Made by a program: the position numbers and the translations under genes | Assembly: GCA_964019165.1 (NCBI GenBank) | Contig: OZ025274.1 | Coordinates: 16,434,383 to 16,498,382, forward strand | DNA length: 64,000 nt | Source of the DNA: Mastigias papua | Lineage: Eukaryota; Cnidaria; Scyphozoa; Rhizostomeae; Mastigiidae | Direction: 5' to 3' | The notes under the pieces: generated by a model | Told to the model about the DNA's origin: nothing | Database searches by the model: none | The model's input: the letters and a program-made list of their open reading frames with translations, nothing else | Shown here: positions 53,501-63,334 of the stretch, one piece after another | Layout of the letters: each line of letters starts with the position of its first letter | Numbering within the stretch: the stretch's first letter is position 1

Positions 53501-56500
53501 AATGATCTGCTATTCTCCCCTACCCTTCACTTAGAAATATTTCACTCTTGAGACTTAGCTATTTTTAACAAGTAGGTACTCCTTCAGCATTTCCTAAAAC
53601 CAAAATCCTGGTAAAAAATAGCAAATGGTATTATCAGGTCTCAAATCTGCGCAATAGAAATGGAATCACACGCAGCAAATCAAAGCTTGAAGCATCCCAC
53701 AGACGATGAGAACTTCAACCACCAAGGTAGCGCAACTTCTACATTCAAATGATTGAGTTTTCCGAAATACAGATTGAATTTCCATCATGGCAGTTGGATA
53801 GTAAAATATCGAAAATAGTAGCTTCTAACCATTTGTTTTGCATTTCTCTTCAGATTTTCCTCCTAAGAACAAAAAATTGGAAAGAGCATTACATCATTTA
53901 ATGTATTTATATAGAGTAAGAAAAAAGTAAAAAGAACAATGCACAAAATATGTAAAGCTTCAATGTTGAAGAAGCTACAATCAAATGAAATAAAAGAGGT
54001 ACATTAACATGCAGTCTTTGGACCAAAGGCACGAACAAGCAACTCCGACCCAATGTGAGGTCAGAAGATTGGTATGAATCTTCAGGCTCTCAATATGAGA
54101 CTTTGGGCTCTATAATAAGACATCAAGTTTAATATTCGATCTTTGAATATCTGAAGATAATAATAAAAATTGATCTGAAAACTTGGACTAAAATATATAA
54201 TGTGACAAGAAATAAACAGGTAGACTCAAGCATAAAACCTATCTTTGATATGGGAGGGAAATGAAGGCATTATTACTAGAGAAGTTATGCAAAAACACAC
54301 CAAAATTTCACAATAATCTCGACTTATACCAAAAAACCAGAAACTACAGTATTGTAACCTAAGTGACGTTATTTCAGGTACATTGATAAAATCTGAAGTA
54401 TTATGATCTTACTTGATTAAGATCTTGAACACCCCTTCTATCAAGTGTTATTGTGACTATACCAGCAATGAAGCTTGCTCCACAAAGAAAAGCACCTAAC
54501 GGATAAAGATAGGAGATATAACAAATCACAAACCGTATGACAAAGCACGAGCGACATATCAAGAGCCGCAAATCACAAGCCACACATCACAGGCCACAAA
54601 TCACAGGCCACAAATCACAAGCTACACATGCCACATACACAGACAAATATAAACAAAAACAAAAACACTCCTACATTGACAACTCTCTATTCCCTAATCA
54701 TGGTCAGTATCTCGAAAACAATGGTCGAGCCAATAAGGCTGACGCTGAGTAAAACCGTTGAAATTAAAGCCGTACTTGAGGCTTCCTGTTTATTTCCTGT
54801 TCCTGCCTTTTATGTCTCCAGCGAGATTAGATGAACTTTACTAATTTTCTATGGACTATTTCATAGGAAATGTGTTCATTGAGATGTGTTTCTTCCGTAT
54901 TTATTCAATTATTGTTATGTACACATGTGAGAGCAAAGGATAAAATTTTCTGATTAAGCTAAACACGGGAAATTAAACAGCTGTTTTTATTCTGATTACC
55001 TATAAATACATATTTATCATTTCGACAGTTTGTTGACAAGTGAGTTACGTGTCTCATATGTAGAAAATGCACATCTCATATTTTGCTAGTTCAGATGAAA
55101 AATGTTGAAAAAGAAGTAGAGCAGCAAATACCTCCCCAAAGGGTCAGTTGAAGTCCATGCTCTTCATTAAAAGTCTCAGTAAGGAGAAAGTTCAGAACAC
55201 TTCCCTAAAATGAATGGATTGAGTACTAAACCAATAACTCAGGTATCAAATAACCACAGATTAATTTTGCAAGAAATAAACATTTGACAATGAATGAATA
55301 AATAGATGATAATGATTAAATAAATAAGTAATACTCAATAATACATACTTGATAATGAATAACCAACTATGCGATAATGAACAAATAAATACTCGATACT
55401 GAATAAATAAATATTCGATAATGAATGAATAAATACACGATAATGAATACAAAATACTCCATATTTAATAGACAAATACTTGATACTGAATGAATAACTA
55501 CATTATAATGAATAAATACATACACAATAAGGAACAAATCAATACTCAATAATGAATAAATAAATACTCAATAACGAATAAATAAATACACGATAATGAA
55601 CACATAAATACTCAATAATGAACACATAAATACTCAATAATGAATAAATAAATACTCAATAATGAATAAATAAATACTCTATAATGAACAAATAAATACT
55701 TGATAATGAATAAATAAAAATTTGGTACTGAAGAAATAAATATTTGATAAAGAATAAATAAATAATCGATAATGAATAAATAAATATTTGATAATGAACA
55801 AATAAATACTCGAAAAAGAATAAATAAATATTCGATTGAATAAATAAATATATGAAAAGTGAAAGTGCGAGAAAATAACCGACCCGAGCGGGATTCGAAC
55901 TCGCGACCCCTGACAATGTACGTCGGTGCTCTACCAACTGAGCTATCGGGCCACGCTTCCGAATCGTTGCTCAAGGGTAGGTCATTTGCTGGCACCGCCC
56001 CTCTCTTAACCAATTTGCACAGGGGAGCCATCGCAGCTCCATCGTAATGTGCATTGGACCTGTCGATGGGTCCAGTCGATGGGGCTGTGATGGCCCCCCT
56101 GGTGTGAGCAGTCCTCTCTCAACAGCAGGTCCAATGCACATTGCGATGGAGCTGCGATGGCTCCCCTGTGCAAATTGCTTAAGAGAGGGGCAGTGCCAGC
56201 AAATGACCTACTCCTGAGCAACGATTTGGAAGCGTGGCCCGATAGCTCAGTTGGTAGAGCACCGACGTACAATGTCAGGGGTCGCGAGTTCGAATCCCGC
56301 TCGGGTCGGTTATTTTCTCGCACTTTCACTTTTCATTTCTTTCTAAATCCTGTTGCCTTTACAAAAAATAAATATATGTCAAATAAATACTTGATATAAC
56401 TCTTAAGTGCCTAACTGCCATCTCTCACTAATCGATTTTTGCAAATTTTTCCAACTCTTCCGCTCATACTAGAACCCAGGCATGTCGTGGAGGGGGGCTG

Positions 56501-59500
56501 CGGGGAGCTCAGCTATCCTTCTTAAAATTTTGGATATTTTAGGGGAGCTCAGCCCCCTTCAAAGATATCGCATGACAAGACATGACTACAAAAGGAGCAC
56601 TCTCAGTCATAACATCTTTTTCACAGTATGTCATGCATTAACTTATTTCCTATCCAAATATTTAGTAATTAACTCACCTCTACGATTTTATGATTGGCAT
56701 CCAACTTTTTGAAACAGTGCTAGCCAGTAGCATTCATATTCACCTAAGGTCTGGCAGCTATGAAAAGGGCGTGGCCAAGAACAGCTGCATTCATTAAGGG
56801 TGTGGTCCAAAATTTCTTCACGAACAGCCTCCTTCTTACGATTTTAGTACGACATCACTGCTAGAACCCCAGCTTAATATTTTTGCGCAAAAAGTTTTAA
56901 AAACATGTTTCGAACAAATCTTCCACTCAATCAGTGGCTTTGTGCGCCCCTTACATTTTCACAACCATTGACGCCTGATTTATGGACATAAAGAGCTTCA
57001 AAGCAGTACTATCTCAGATTACAAAGCATTTATTTCACCTCACACTTATTCCGACTCCTCGGTTATTCCGAATCACCGGCTTATCACAGTCTTCTAATGC
57101 TTCCAAACCCCCTCCCTCGCTTATTACGATCCCCTGGCAATTAGGCACTTAAGAGTACAAATAGAATTACATAAAAAATAAATTATCCAAAAATTATATA
57201 TATCATTACTTATTATTCTGGTCTTAAAAGATATATCCAACTTACAAGGCGGGAAAAGGCAAGTGTACATCCAAAAGCAAATGCAAGTTCCTTTCCTTCA
57301 AACCAGAAAGCCGAAATCCGATTTTGTACAACTGAGAATAAAAGTGACTTCAATAAAAAGCTATTTAATTGTCTGTCAAATCCAAAGTAAAAGGTAAGAA
57401 ATAAACAGAAAAGTTAAATCTACTACAAATACTTTAATAACATAAGCGGACGGGAGAGCACATTTCTTTTTTGAATAGCTCGAATAAAACAAAGACACTA
57501 TCAAGTTATTAGTCGGTAAAACGAAGGCCTATTAGATAAAGAGATGACTTTTAAATAATTCAGATAACGTTAAAATGCAACATCTTCTAAAAATAAATCA
57601 CGTACACGTTTGTATTTCAATGTATGTGCAGTGTCACATTGTAGATAAATGATATGCGTCTATACAAAATGCAAGGAATTATGAGGCTCAGAGCACCTAT
57701 ACAAATTTCATATAAACATATATAAACATATCAAAGAGTAAAGCATTACAATGTCCTCTTATCTTAAGCATACACAAGCCTTGCCGATCATACATAAATT
57801 AAACAATGCTTTTCTATGGCTGCGCTATATCCTGCTCATATGCAGTTTCCTAAAAACATTAGAATGCTATGTTCAACCATCCTTGCTATTTCAGATAAGG
57901 AAAAAAGGCACAAACTTGTTAAAGATCCATTTCCAGCCCTGAAATGCAAAATTCAGAGAAAGACTGTAAAATTCAATGCAAAATCAGATACTTCTCTAAA
58001 GTGGACCATTTATTTTACTTAATATTTTAGCAACTGACAAAAAACTCAACATTCAAATATTTTGCATAAGTCTCAATAAAACAAAATCTTCCTTCCAGCT
58101 ATTCTTAAATTACTAAAATACAAAATAGAGATATCACTTTGCGAGCAAACAACGATAAAGTTCACTATCAATTGCGTGTAATCACTATAAATAAACTCAA
58201 GTCTGAAATAACATCGCATTTGTTGTGCATGTGACGCATTATATACAATATAGCATCCTGGAAATCAGTTGTCAAAGATATTACACAGGAATTTTGACCA
58301 TAATCCATGATAACCTGTGGACAAATAAGCTATATTTTATCATACATTTGTTATAACTAAATTCTCTAGACATTTTACTAATGCTAATCTTAGTAGAAAT
58401 ATGAGTGATGCCCATAAAACCCCTCCTATTGTTGAAATCAATTCTCCGAGGGCAGCAACTAGCAAGGGCTGAAATATTCAATATGATCAATACAACACTG
58501 CAAAGCATGTTATATCTGCTATTCAATAGAACGACGAGGATCGGGTAAACCATGAATTAATATCTCAAAAGTTCACCGTGATAAAACTCGCGGTCTATGG
58601 TCAGCCGCATCACAGAATATGCTGAAAACTGTCTTAAATTTCTTGATTACGTAGCTATCTAAAGTTATAAACAAGGCCTTGGCAACTCAAAAGGACTGCT
58701 ATAAATAGCCCTTTTCCGATTCACCATCCTGTTCTTTTTGTCTCCATTCGGAAACAGTTAAGCGTGTTGTCTTAAGTTGCAGATCTTACCAAACGGATGG
58801 TAGGTACACCTGTTGTTGTCACTATTAAGTCTTATTCTCTTTTGCAGAATCAGTTTCCTCTGAGCAGCACTATTCAATAAATGCTTAACTCTCCTCCTTC
58901 CCATCCCCTTCACTTATCACTGATAACCCTCTTCGGTATGAATTCTTCAGATGATGATCTGTATGTTTTAGAATTCATGGTAGGAGTCGAAATAAATATG
59001 GAAATTAATAACTATCGTAAAGCAAACAAATACAAGCCATTTTTGCATGATTTAAATCCACATTCATACAAGATCAATTTCATCAATACTCATATAGGCA
59101 CTATTGGTATTCATGAATCCAATGAACTGACATGTATTATATAAAATAATCCAATGAAAGCAAAACTACTTAGAATAAAAAGACGAGTGTATACCGAAGA
59201 GAAAACGAAGAAACAAGGAAACTTGGAAAAAAGTGAAATTCTACTAAAAGCTCAATAGCCTGAGGTTGGTTCAAGCCTTATTTCTTCGCCAGAATACATA
59301 ATAAGTGTATCTCCGTGTTGACGAGTTGGAAAATTGTGATAGTAGAACAAATGACAAGAAAAGAGACAACTGAAAAAATATCAAATTTTTGAAAAGCGAA
59401 ATCAAGAGGGTACAATGCACGAGAAATCAAACACACTACTTGAACCTCAGGTCCACAATTTAGGAGCTTTTGAGGGCTGGACTCTAATCCACAGAAAGAG

Positions 59501-60694
59501 TATTCTAAAAATATTTAAAGAGGATTTAGCTTGTAACGGATTTTTTGTAAATCTAGAAACGGAAGAAATATTGACGAAATTTTCCTGATTTCGTCACCTT
59601 TAAGTTTAATGATGATCAAATTTACTCATTAGAACAGATCTAATTCGCACAGACTAAATAAAAATGCTTGCAATTCTCCAACAAAAAAGGCACTTTTATA
59701 CTGTTGTGGAAAATGCCAAGTGTCTAGATCCCAGGACCTCAGTAGTCTTGGGCTTGAACCTGAAATCACGAGAGCAGTCGGGAGTGTAGCCAAGAAAACT
59801 GACAAGGAATGGAGAAACAATATGTCCTATGAACTGTAGCACTATTCCAGAGGACAGAATCATAAGAAGCTTTGGTTACTACTTGATTACTAAAGGAAAA
59901 TGAGTTTACGGGATCATCACATATGACCCACCGCTCTGAGGTGCACCAAAGAAAACAGCCAATGGTAAACATGGAAAGTCAACTTAGACAGTCAACGTAG
60001 AAAGCTAACGATGATAAAAATAATTATAACTTGACCGTCTGGAGATATAATGTACCACGAAAGCTTACTGACTCAACCGAAGGTGCTCAAACGAGATAGA
60101 ATTACAAAAATCTATTCAAATGAAGATAGGAAATCCCATGTTTCAATAGACTTTGAGGAACAAAAAAGAGACATGATTGATTGACAACAGAAAAGAACAA
60201 GATTAAATGAGCAATTTCAAAAATACTTAGTGCTTCAAAACAAAATCTAGGTGATGGTGGAACACATTTTAAGGCAGTGCACATTTTAAATAATGAATGG
60301 GCAATAATTAACTAATAAATTATCACTGCAACTGGCCTAAAACCAGGTACTTACCCAAAAAGCAATCGACCAATCATGAAAACAATAAACATATTTGTTG
60401 TGTTTTTTCTCAAAAAGTATCCAGCAGCAAATGTCGAGGAGCCAATTACACAGAGTGAAGAGAAGAGAATAATGGCAACTGCAAAATCAATATATGAAAA
60501 TAACATTGAACTAGATAAATGGAACTCAAAATATGACTAATAGCCATGATACACATTGCGAATAAAGACATGAAATATATTGTGAAATTAATAGACGACA
60601 TAGTTGGACATAAGAAGCTAAATGAAATGCAAACATACCTCGATTCCCAAGTTTATCAAGCAAAAAACCAGATGCTATGACAATCAATGCATTC
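41377..60694 (-). CDS. MFSD1: MFSD1-type major facilitator transporter (5' end not seen)
   Basis: MFSD1 is a lysosomal 12-TM transporter; the mammalian protein is reported to export dipeptides. Minus-strand exons: 60694-60639, 60478-60355, 57331-57246, 55204-55132, 54495-54413, 53862-53830, 52567-52467, 52039-51931, 51481-51341, 48558-48422, 42082-41980, 41544-41377. Phases agree except across 60355 to 57331, where a short exon corresponding to the human FGIGGESLAVAQN region is missing. Signatures: DKLGNR and DQFGMRG (MFS motif A in each half), FWFEGKELAFAFG, FSRLGSVLNFLL, YNGVFPFVAD, LWPSVPLVV, LGTALGIMTSVQMIG and the tail RGGILNKISKRKPRPL, like human RAQGGNLNYSARQ. The N-terminal exon with any lysosomal dileucine signal is not in view. 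Confidence 0.9.
41980..42082 (-). CDS. MFSD1: MFSD1 exon (TM12)
   Basis: 103 nt encoding NNPHRWKFVMLFLLANTLAC and VTLSIILNLTDWKR. Acceptor ATCGTAG, donor GTAAGT. Separated from the previous exon by a 6.3-kb intron holding the 62-bp array. Confidence 0.88.
42083..43481 (-). other. MFSD1 penultimate intron, 3' part
   Basis: No exon or element recognised. A 77-codon plus-strand frame at 42935 matches nothing I know and is probably chance. Confidence 0.4.
43484..44004. mobile_element. 521-bp MITE, Tc1/mariner-type ends
   Basis: Near-perfect TIRs beginning CAGTAATAGCCCGCGTATAA, flanked by TA on both sides (43482-43483, 44005-44006). The interior repeats aagaaccta-ttaggct motifs. A TA duplication with a CAGT start suits Tc1/mariner or pogo. 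No transposase. Confidence 0.85.
44879..45810. repeat. 62-bp tandem array, 15 copies, each with a splice-like cassette on the minus strand
   Basis: Units start (gtcagaaag) at 44880, 44942, 45004, 45066 and so on to 45748, exactly 62 bp apart. Early units alternate between an aagaagg lead and an aagcagg lead, giving a 124-bp dimer pattern. On the minus strand each unit reads: pyrimidine-rich tract, TTCTAAC branchpoint-like box, AG, the 12 nt TGTCTTGATGAT, then GTAAGT or GTAGGT. It lies in an MFSD1 intron, in the gene's sense. Confidence 0.95.
46381..47466. mobile_element. 1.1-kb non-autonomous DNA transposon
   Basis: Exact 14-bp TIRs (CAGGCCCGTAGACA and its reverse complement), flanked by the 5-bp direct repeat ctaag (46376-46380, 47467-47471). 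The left end has a G-run hairpin (ggggggctttgcccccc). No transposase frame. Confidence 0.75.
47472..48421 (-). other. MFSD1 intron, 5' part
   Basis: No exon or element recognised. Confidence 0.4.
48422..48558 (-). CDS. MFSD1: MFSD1 exon (TM10-11)
   Basis: 137 nt encoding ASLWPSVPLVV, LGTALGIMTSVQMIGIGI and IGGILDHW; exits after two bases of an Arg codon. Human counterpart ALWPMVAFVVPEHQLGTAYG. Confidence 0.95.
48876..50743 (-). mobile_element. 5'-truncated LINE nested in a MITE
   Basis: 1868-bp insertion flanked by the 13-bp direct repeat cgcagagggtaca (48863-48875 and 50744-50756). Minus orientation, 3' tail of GAT/GGT triplets. Only the RT half remains. Confidence 0.85.
49103..50623 (-). 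pseudogene. Reverse transcriptase of nested LINE, damaged
   Basis: 506-codon frame with RT motifs GEDCTSIELYQAAGP, QHGFRPGKNT, LFIDMENPF (catalytic Asp kept, but the usual Lys-Ala-Phe-Asp is altered), GAKQGDVISPFLF and AYADDVVVVAD. Between about 50155 and 50225 the frame is wrong: the conserved NYRGITLLSH segment is found in another frame, so two compensating frame changes have occurred. The endonuclease is missing. Confidence 0.85.
51341..51481 (-). CDS. MFSD1: MFSD1 exon (second motif A, TM9-10)
   Basis: 141 nt encoding DQFGMRGILSTSCSVLTIPV and LITMIWLGCTYSVAA. Phase 0 at both ends, donor GTATGT. Confidence 0.92.
51931..52039 (-). CDS. MFSD1: MFSD1 exon (TM8)
   Basis: 109 nt encoding DFIQETYKYNKNKGSYIAGA and VYDVSMVLSPGMGFII. 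Acceptor GTTGCAG, donor GTGAGT. Confidence 0.9.
52467..52567 (-). CDS. MFSD1: MFSD1 exon (TM7)
   Basis: 101 nt encoding RISDVKYLRAQFWLLVFTTM and FFYNGVFPFVADA, matching human CVCYYVAVFPFIG. Donor GTTTGT. Confidence 0.9.
52568..54412 (-). other. MFSD1 introns around the 33-nt exon
   Basis: Apart from exon 53862-53830, nothing recognised. Confidence 0.4.
53830..53862 (-). CDS. MFSD1: MFSD1 exon (central loop, 33 nt)
   Basis: 33-nt in-frame exon encoding EENLKRNAKQM, a basic cytosolic loop between the two six-helix halves. Acceptor TTCTTAG, donor GTTAGA. Confidence 0.75.
54413..54495 (-). CDS. MFSD1: MFSD1 exon (TM6)
   Basis: 83 nt encoding AFLCGASFIAGIVTITLDRR and GVQDLNQ, matching human ALALAYLDQRAERIL. 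Donor GTAAGA. Confidence 0.88.
55132..55204 (-). CDS. MFSD1: MFSD1 exon (GSVLNF)
   Basis: 73 nt encoding GSVLNFLLTETFNEEHGLQL and TLWG. Acceptor ATTTTAG, donor GTATTT. Confidence 0.9.
55283..55853. repeat. 22-bp AT-rich minisatellite, about 26 copies
   Basis: Degenerate unit aataatgaataaataaatac plus tc, running up to the edge of the tRNA-like inverted pair. Minus-strand Tyr/Ile/Phe-rich frames are artefacts. Confidence 0.9.
55880..55952 (-). tRNA. tRNA-like unit, anticodon position ACA (probable pseudogene)
   Basis: 73 nt folding by hand into a cloverleaf: acceptor stem GGCCCGA/TCGGGTC (one G-U), D-arm GCTC/GAGC, anticodon stem CCGAC/GTCAG (one mismatch), loop GTACATT, T-arm GCGAG/CCCGC (one mismatch) with TTCGAAT. 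Anticodon ACA would read Cys UGU, which is unusual; mismatches and the repeat context suggest a SINE-like tRNA relic. Confidence 0.5.
56236..56308 (+). tRNA. tRNA-like unit, anticodon position ACA (probable pseudogene)
   Basis: Plus-strand partner of 55880-55952, differing in the anticodon loop (GTACAAT). Same stems and mismatches (C-A in the anticodon stem, A-C in the T-stem). A and B box-like sequences (TAGCTCAGTTGG, GTTCGAATCCC) are intact, so Pol III transcription is conceivable. Confidence 0.5.
56399..57156. mobile_element. 758-bp MITE-like element
   Basis: TIRs of about 22 bp: left actcttaagtgcctaactgc, right the near reverse complement ending ggcacttaagagt. The interior has repeated cttattccga/cttattacga motifs. 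No clear target duplication. Confidence 0.65.
57246..57331 (-). CDS. MFSD1: MFSD1 exon (WFEGKELAFAFG)
   Basis: 86 nt encoding VQNRISAFWFEGKELAFAFG and CTLAFSRL, the most conserved MFSD1 stretch. Donor GTAAGT. Confidence 0.94.
57332..60354 (-). other. MFSD1 intron(s) hiding a missing short exon
   Basis: The flanking exon phases require a small exon here (length 2 mod 3) encoding about eight residues. I scanned both ends and the middle for the expected Gly-rich motif and did not find it. A 31-residue hydrophobic minus-strand frame at 58470-58378 has splice-like borders but is out of order for MFSD1. Nothing else recognised. Confidence 0.45.
60355..60478 (-). CDS. MFSD1: MFSD1 exon (TM3-TM4)
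   Basis: 124 nt encoding AIILFSSLCVIGSSTFAAGY and VFMIGRLLF. Acceptor TTTTGCAG, donor GTAAGT. Confidence 0.88.
60639..60694 (-). CDS. MFSD1: MFSD1 exon (TM2, motif A)
   Basis: 56 nt encoding NALIVIASGFLLDKLGNR, like human NVVLCFFGGFLIDRVFGIR. Acceptor TCATCTAG, donor GTATGT. Enters after two bases of an unseen exon. Confidence 0.88.
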
Positions 60695-60929
60695 CTAGAT
60701 GAAATATGAATTAACAATTGTATTACTGTTACTTTGTGAGATTAACAACCGCTGTTACATGCCAATTTATTGAGCATATGCAGCAGCTACTATTGCAACC
60801 ATGTAACATAATTTCTATAAACATTAACACTAAATACTTTATAGATCTTTCCAATTTATGTAAACCAACTCAACTTCTGTCCAATTGATATCAACACAAC
60901 AAAAAATAACTTCACCTTGCGATTACAAG

Positions 60930-61460
60930 TTTCGGGGTATACTGGAAGTTTAATGAGATGTCCGATGGTCGAACCATATTTGATCTTAGCACCACAGCCC
61001 CTACACATACGAGGCAGCTGTTAACTAGCAGTATTGGTTTTCGTCCTGATGCTCGTGGGAACATGTTGTTTTATTCTATCTGCTAGTCTACGCGTGGTGT
61101 GTCCTACATTCCAAGCTTCACATCGGCACGAAAGTTGGTAAACTAAATGCCAAGCATATGCAGATGATAATTTTCGGATTACTGGGCAAGCAAGATCATC
61201 GATTTATTCAAATGTTTGGGAATCCGTGTACATAAAGACTCAAAACCTGGTAGAGGTCACTTTGTAGAGAGAAGAGTTCTTTCTCTCCCCTGCGCTATTC
61301 AGCAAAACTAGCAGTAAGTGTCAATTGGCCAAAACATGTGACCAACTGGACACAGTATATCTTACATACTCTGCTGAGTATCGGATGAAAGTGTCGGAAG
61401 GAAGTGTCCGATGAAAGTGTCCGATGAAAGTGTCGGATGAAAAAAAGTACTTTCAGTAGG
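60930..61460. mobile_element. Penelope-like fragments, rearranged
   Basis: On the minus strand (about 61175-61050) LVYQLSCRCEAWNVGHTTRR and IKQHVP, the GIY-YIG-type endonuclease region of Penelope-like elements. On the plus strand (about 61155-61320) the following part of the same domain (DDNFRITGQARSS, VYIKTQN). So the two halves point toward opposite strands. A degraded hammerhead unit with an expanded ggatgaaagtgtc repeat follows at 61370-61460. Confidence 0.6.
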
Positions 61461-61819
61461 CTATAGAATGCCTCCGCATTTTGCGGAAAAGTGAAAGAAG
61501 GGTGGGGGCAAATTAAGCTATTTTGCATATAGAAAGTTAGACTGACTCTTAAAGTTTCCAAGAACACTTGGCATATAAAATAATCATTAGGATTAGAAGC
61601 AGAGAAAAGTCCAGTGTCTCATGTTTGATTTCACTTGAAAATTACGACTTGCCATATTAAGAAGAAGGCATATCCGAGTAAAAGTCACTAGGCTAGACCA
61701 TTAAAAAATTGACAATGCCTAGAAGTTAGAACGTTTCAAGACTACCTAAATATGCAACTGTTTCGGAGATGATAAATTCAAATAAACCGCGGAATATGCC
61801 TAAAGAAGGAAAAAATGGA

Positions 61820-62260
61820 TCGGAAATGATAATTCAAATAAATAGCAGAAAATGCCTAAATAAAGAAACAATAGGTTTGCAAACAAAAATCCAAGGGGAT
61901 TAAAAAAGAGCCCGAAGTACAGAAGAATTCTTTTGATTAAGCGTGCTAAGACTGAGCAAGTTCTCGTAGTTTTATTTAAAATACAAATATTATCAAATGA
62001 AGCGACGTAGTCAGTTTCATCAATATGGTACATAATGGATGAACAAACGCCTCTGACACTTTCGCCCTTTTTGTTCATACCTATGTGCTCTCTACAACAA
62101 ATGATAAAGTGGTTTGATATTTTACCACAATAAGTAACCTGGCAGCTACTACATGTAAACTTATAAACAAAAGGAAGAAAAGCGTGTCTAAAGGGTCCAT
62201 TCTTCACAAGGAAATATATTTTACAAAGAAATCTGCTAAGTTTCTTCTTTAAGCACAATA
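61820..62260 (-). pseudogene. Degenerate Penelope-type GIY-YIG endonuclease fragment
   Basis: Minus-strand frame with FVYKFTCSSCQVTYCGK, CCREHIGMNKKG and SSIMYHIDET, resembling the C-terminal endonuclease of endonuclease-positive Penelope-like elements. Flanks are decayed. A different subfamily from the 62.5-63.2-kb copies. Confidence 0.6.
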
Positions 62261-62326
62261 TACACCTAAGTAAGGAAGATAGAAACGCATGGGAAGTCTG
62301 GGAACAAATATAGTTCTATTATGAGG

Positions 62327-62464
<138 letters not shown>

Positions 62465-62525
62465 AAAAGTCTGTTGGTACTACAGAACTTCACTATAGCA
62501 CGAAAAAGCGGGAACATTGCTTTAG

Positions 62526-62566
62526 CATACTGAAAGCTTTTTTCGTCCGACACTCGTCAGAGTATG
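62526..62566 (-). ncRNA. Hammerhead ribozyme core, left copy
   Basis: Minus strand, sense of the element. Stem I CATACT/AGTATG, core CTGACGA, stem II region GTGTCGGAC, GAAA, then AAAGCTTTC (a 3-bp A-U stem III; cleavage triplet UUC). All invariant core positions match. Hammerheads are known in Penelope-like elements. The short stems suggest it may act as a dimer. Confidence 0.72.
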
Positions 62567-62689
62567 AAACGTCGGATAGCGACCGAAAGGTGAAACGAAA
62601 TATATAGCCAGATGCGGGTACACGTGATATGATGAATAATGCGTCTATTTGGCTCTATGATTGGCCAATTAGCACCTATTCACCATTGT

Positions 62690-62893
62690 TTACTTGAAGA
62701 GTCCAAGTGAAAAAACGAACTCTTTTTGTTTACACAAGACTGGGTTTTGAGTCTTGATGTAAACCGATTCCAAAACACCCAAATGAAAGGACGATCTTGC
62801 TTGCCCAATGATCCGAAAATTATCGTCTGTATATGTTTTGGCGCATTCTGGATTTGTAATAAGATGTTGTCCTATGGCCGAATCACTTTTCAA
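62690..62893 (-). pseudogene. C-terminal Penelope-like coding fragment
   Basis: 67-codon open fragment with SAIGQHLITNPECAKTY, ARSSFHLGVLESVYIKTQ and LCKQKEFVFSLGLF, ending in a stop. This is the end of the GIY-YIG region in Penelope-like elements. It begins exactly at the palindrome centre, so the upstream coding region is lost. Confidence 0.75.
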
Positions 62894-62894
62894 A

Positions 62895-63030
62895 AAGTGA
62901 TTCGGCCATAGGACAACATCTTATTGCAAGATCGTCCTTTCATTTAGGTGTTTTGGAATCGGTTTACATCAAGACTCAAAACCCAGTCTTGTGTAAACAA
63001 AAAGAGTTCGTTTTTTCACTTGGACTCTTC
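62895..63030 (+). pseudogene. C-terminal Penelope-like coding fragment, right arm
   Basis: Mirror copy on the plus strand, with an internal deletion of about 57 bp (about 19 codons, in frame) joining the SAIGQHLI region to ARSSFHLGV. Confidence 0.7.
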
Positions 63031-63159
63031 AAGTAAACAATGGTGAATAGGTGCTAATTGGCCAATCATAGAGCCAAATAGACGCATTATTCATCATATC
63101 ACGTGTACCCGCATCTGGCTATATATTTCGTTTCACCTTTCGGTCGCTATCCGACGTTT

Positions 63160-63200
63160 CATACTCTGACGAGTGTCGGACGAAAAAAGCTTTCAGTATG
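63160..63200 (+). ncRNA. Hammerhead ribozyme core, right copy
   Basis: Plus strand: CATACT (63160-63165), CTGACGA (63166-63172), GTGTCGGAC, GAAA (63182-63185), AAAGCTTTC, AGTATG (63195-63200). Predicted cleavage after C63194. Same sense as the adjoining coding fragment. Confidence 0.74.
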
Positions 63201-63236
63201 CTAAAGCAATGTTCCCGCTTTTTCGTGCTATAGTGA

Positions 63237-63275
<39 letters not shown>
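63237..63275. repeat. (AT)n microsatellite
   Basis: About 38 bp of AT, followed by a third partial copy (63276-63334) of the same Penelope end. Confidence 0.95.
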
Positions 63276-63277
<2 letters not shown>

Positions 63278-63334
63278 AAAAGTCTGTTGGTACTACAGAA
63301 CTTCACTATAGCACGAAAAAGCGGGAACATTGCA
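63276..63334 (-). mobile_element. Third, truncated copy of the Penelope-type end
   Basis: Repeats 62463-62520 (gtctgttggtactacagaac through gcgggaacattgc) and then breaks off at cagtggcggatcc, a sequence resembling the terminus of hAT-type elements. Confidence 0.65.

Larger units (their letters stand above)
55854..56334. repeat. Inverted pair of tRNA-like repeats
   Basis: About 205-bp arms (55854-56062 and 56124-56334) are near-identical reverse complements around a 60-nt spacer. Each arm has, from the outside in, a ttattttctcgcactttcac tail, a 73-nt tRNA-like unit, then unique sequence with cttaagagaggggc and gcgatggagctgcgatggct. It behaves as one foldback unit, and a relic with the same tail lies at 5.3 kb. 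Confidence 0.9.

Noticed and set aside
55612..56399. Frames containing SVGRAPT and GREFESRSG on both strands
   Set aside because: These are conceptual translations of the tRNA-like units; the same peptide pattern arises wherever tRNA sequence is translated.
58378..58470. Hydrophobic 31-residue frame with TTTCAG acceptor and GTAAAA donor
   Set aside because: It looks like a membrane helix but does not fit the order or phase of MFSD1 between its neighbours.
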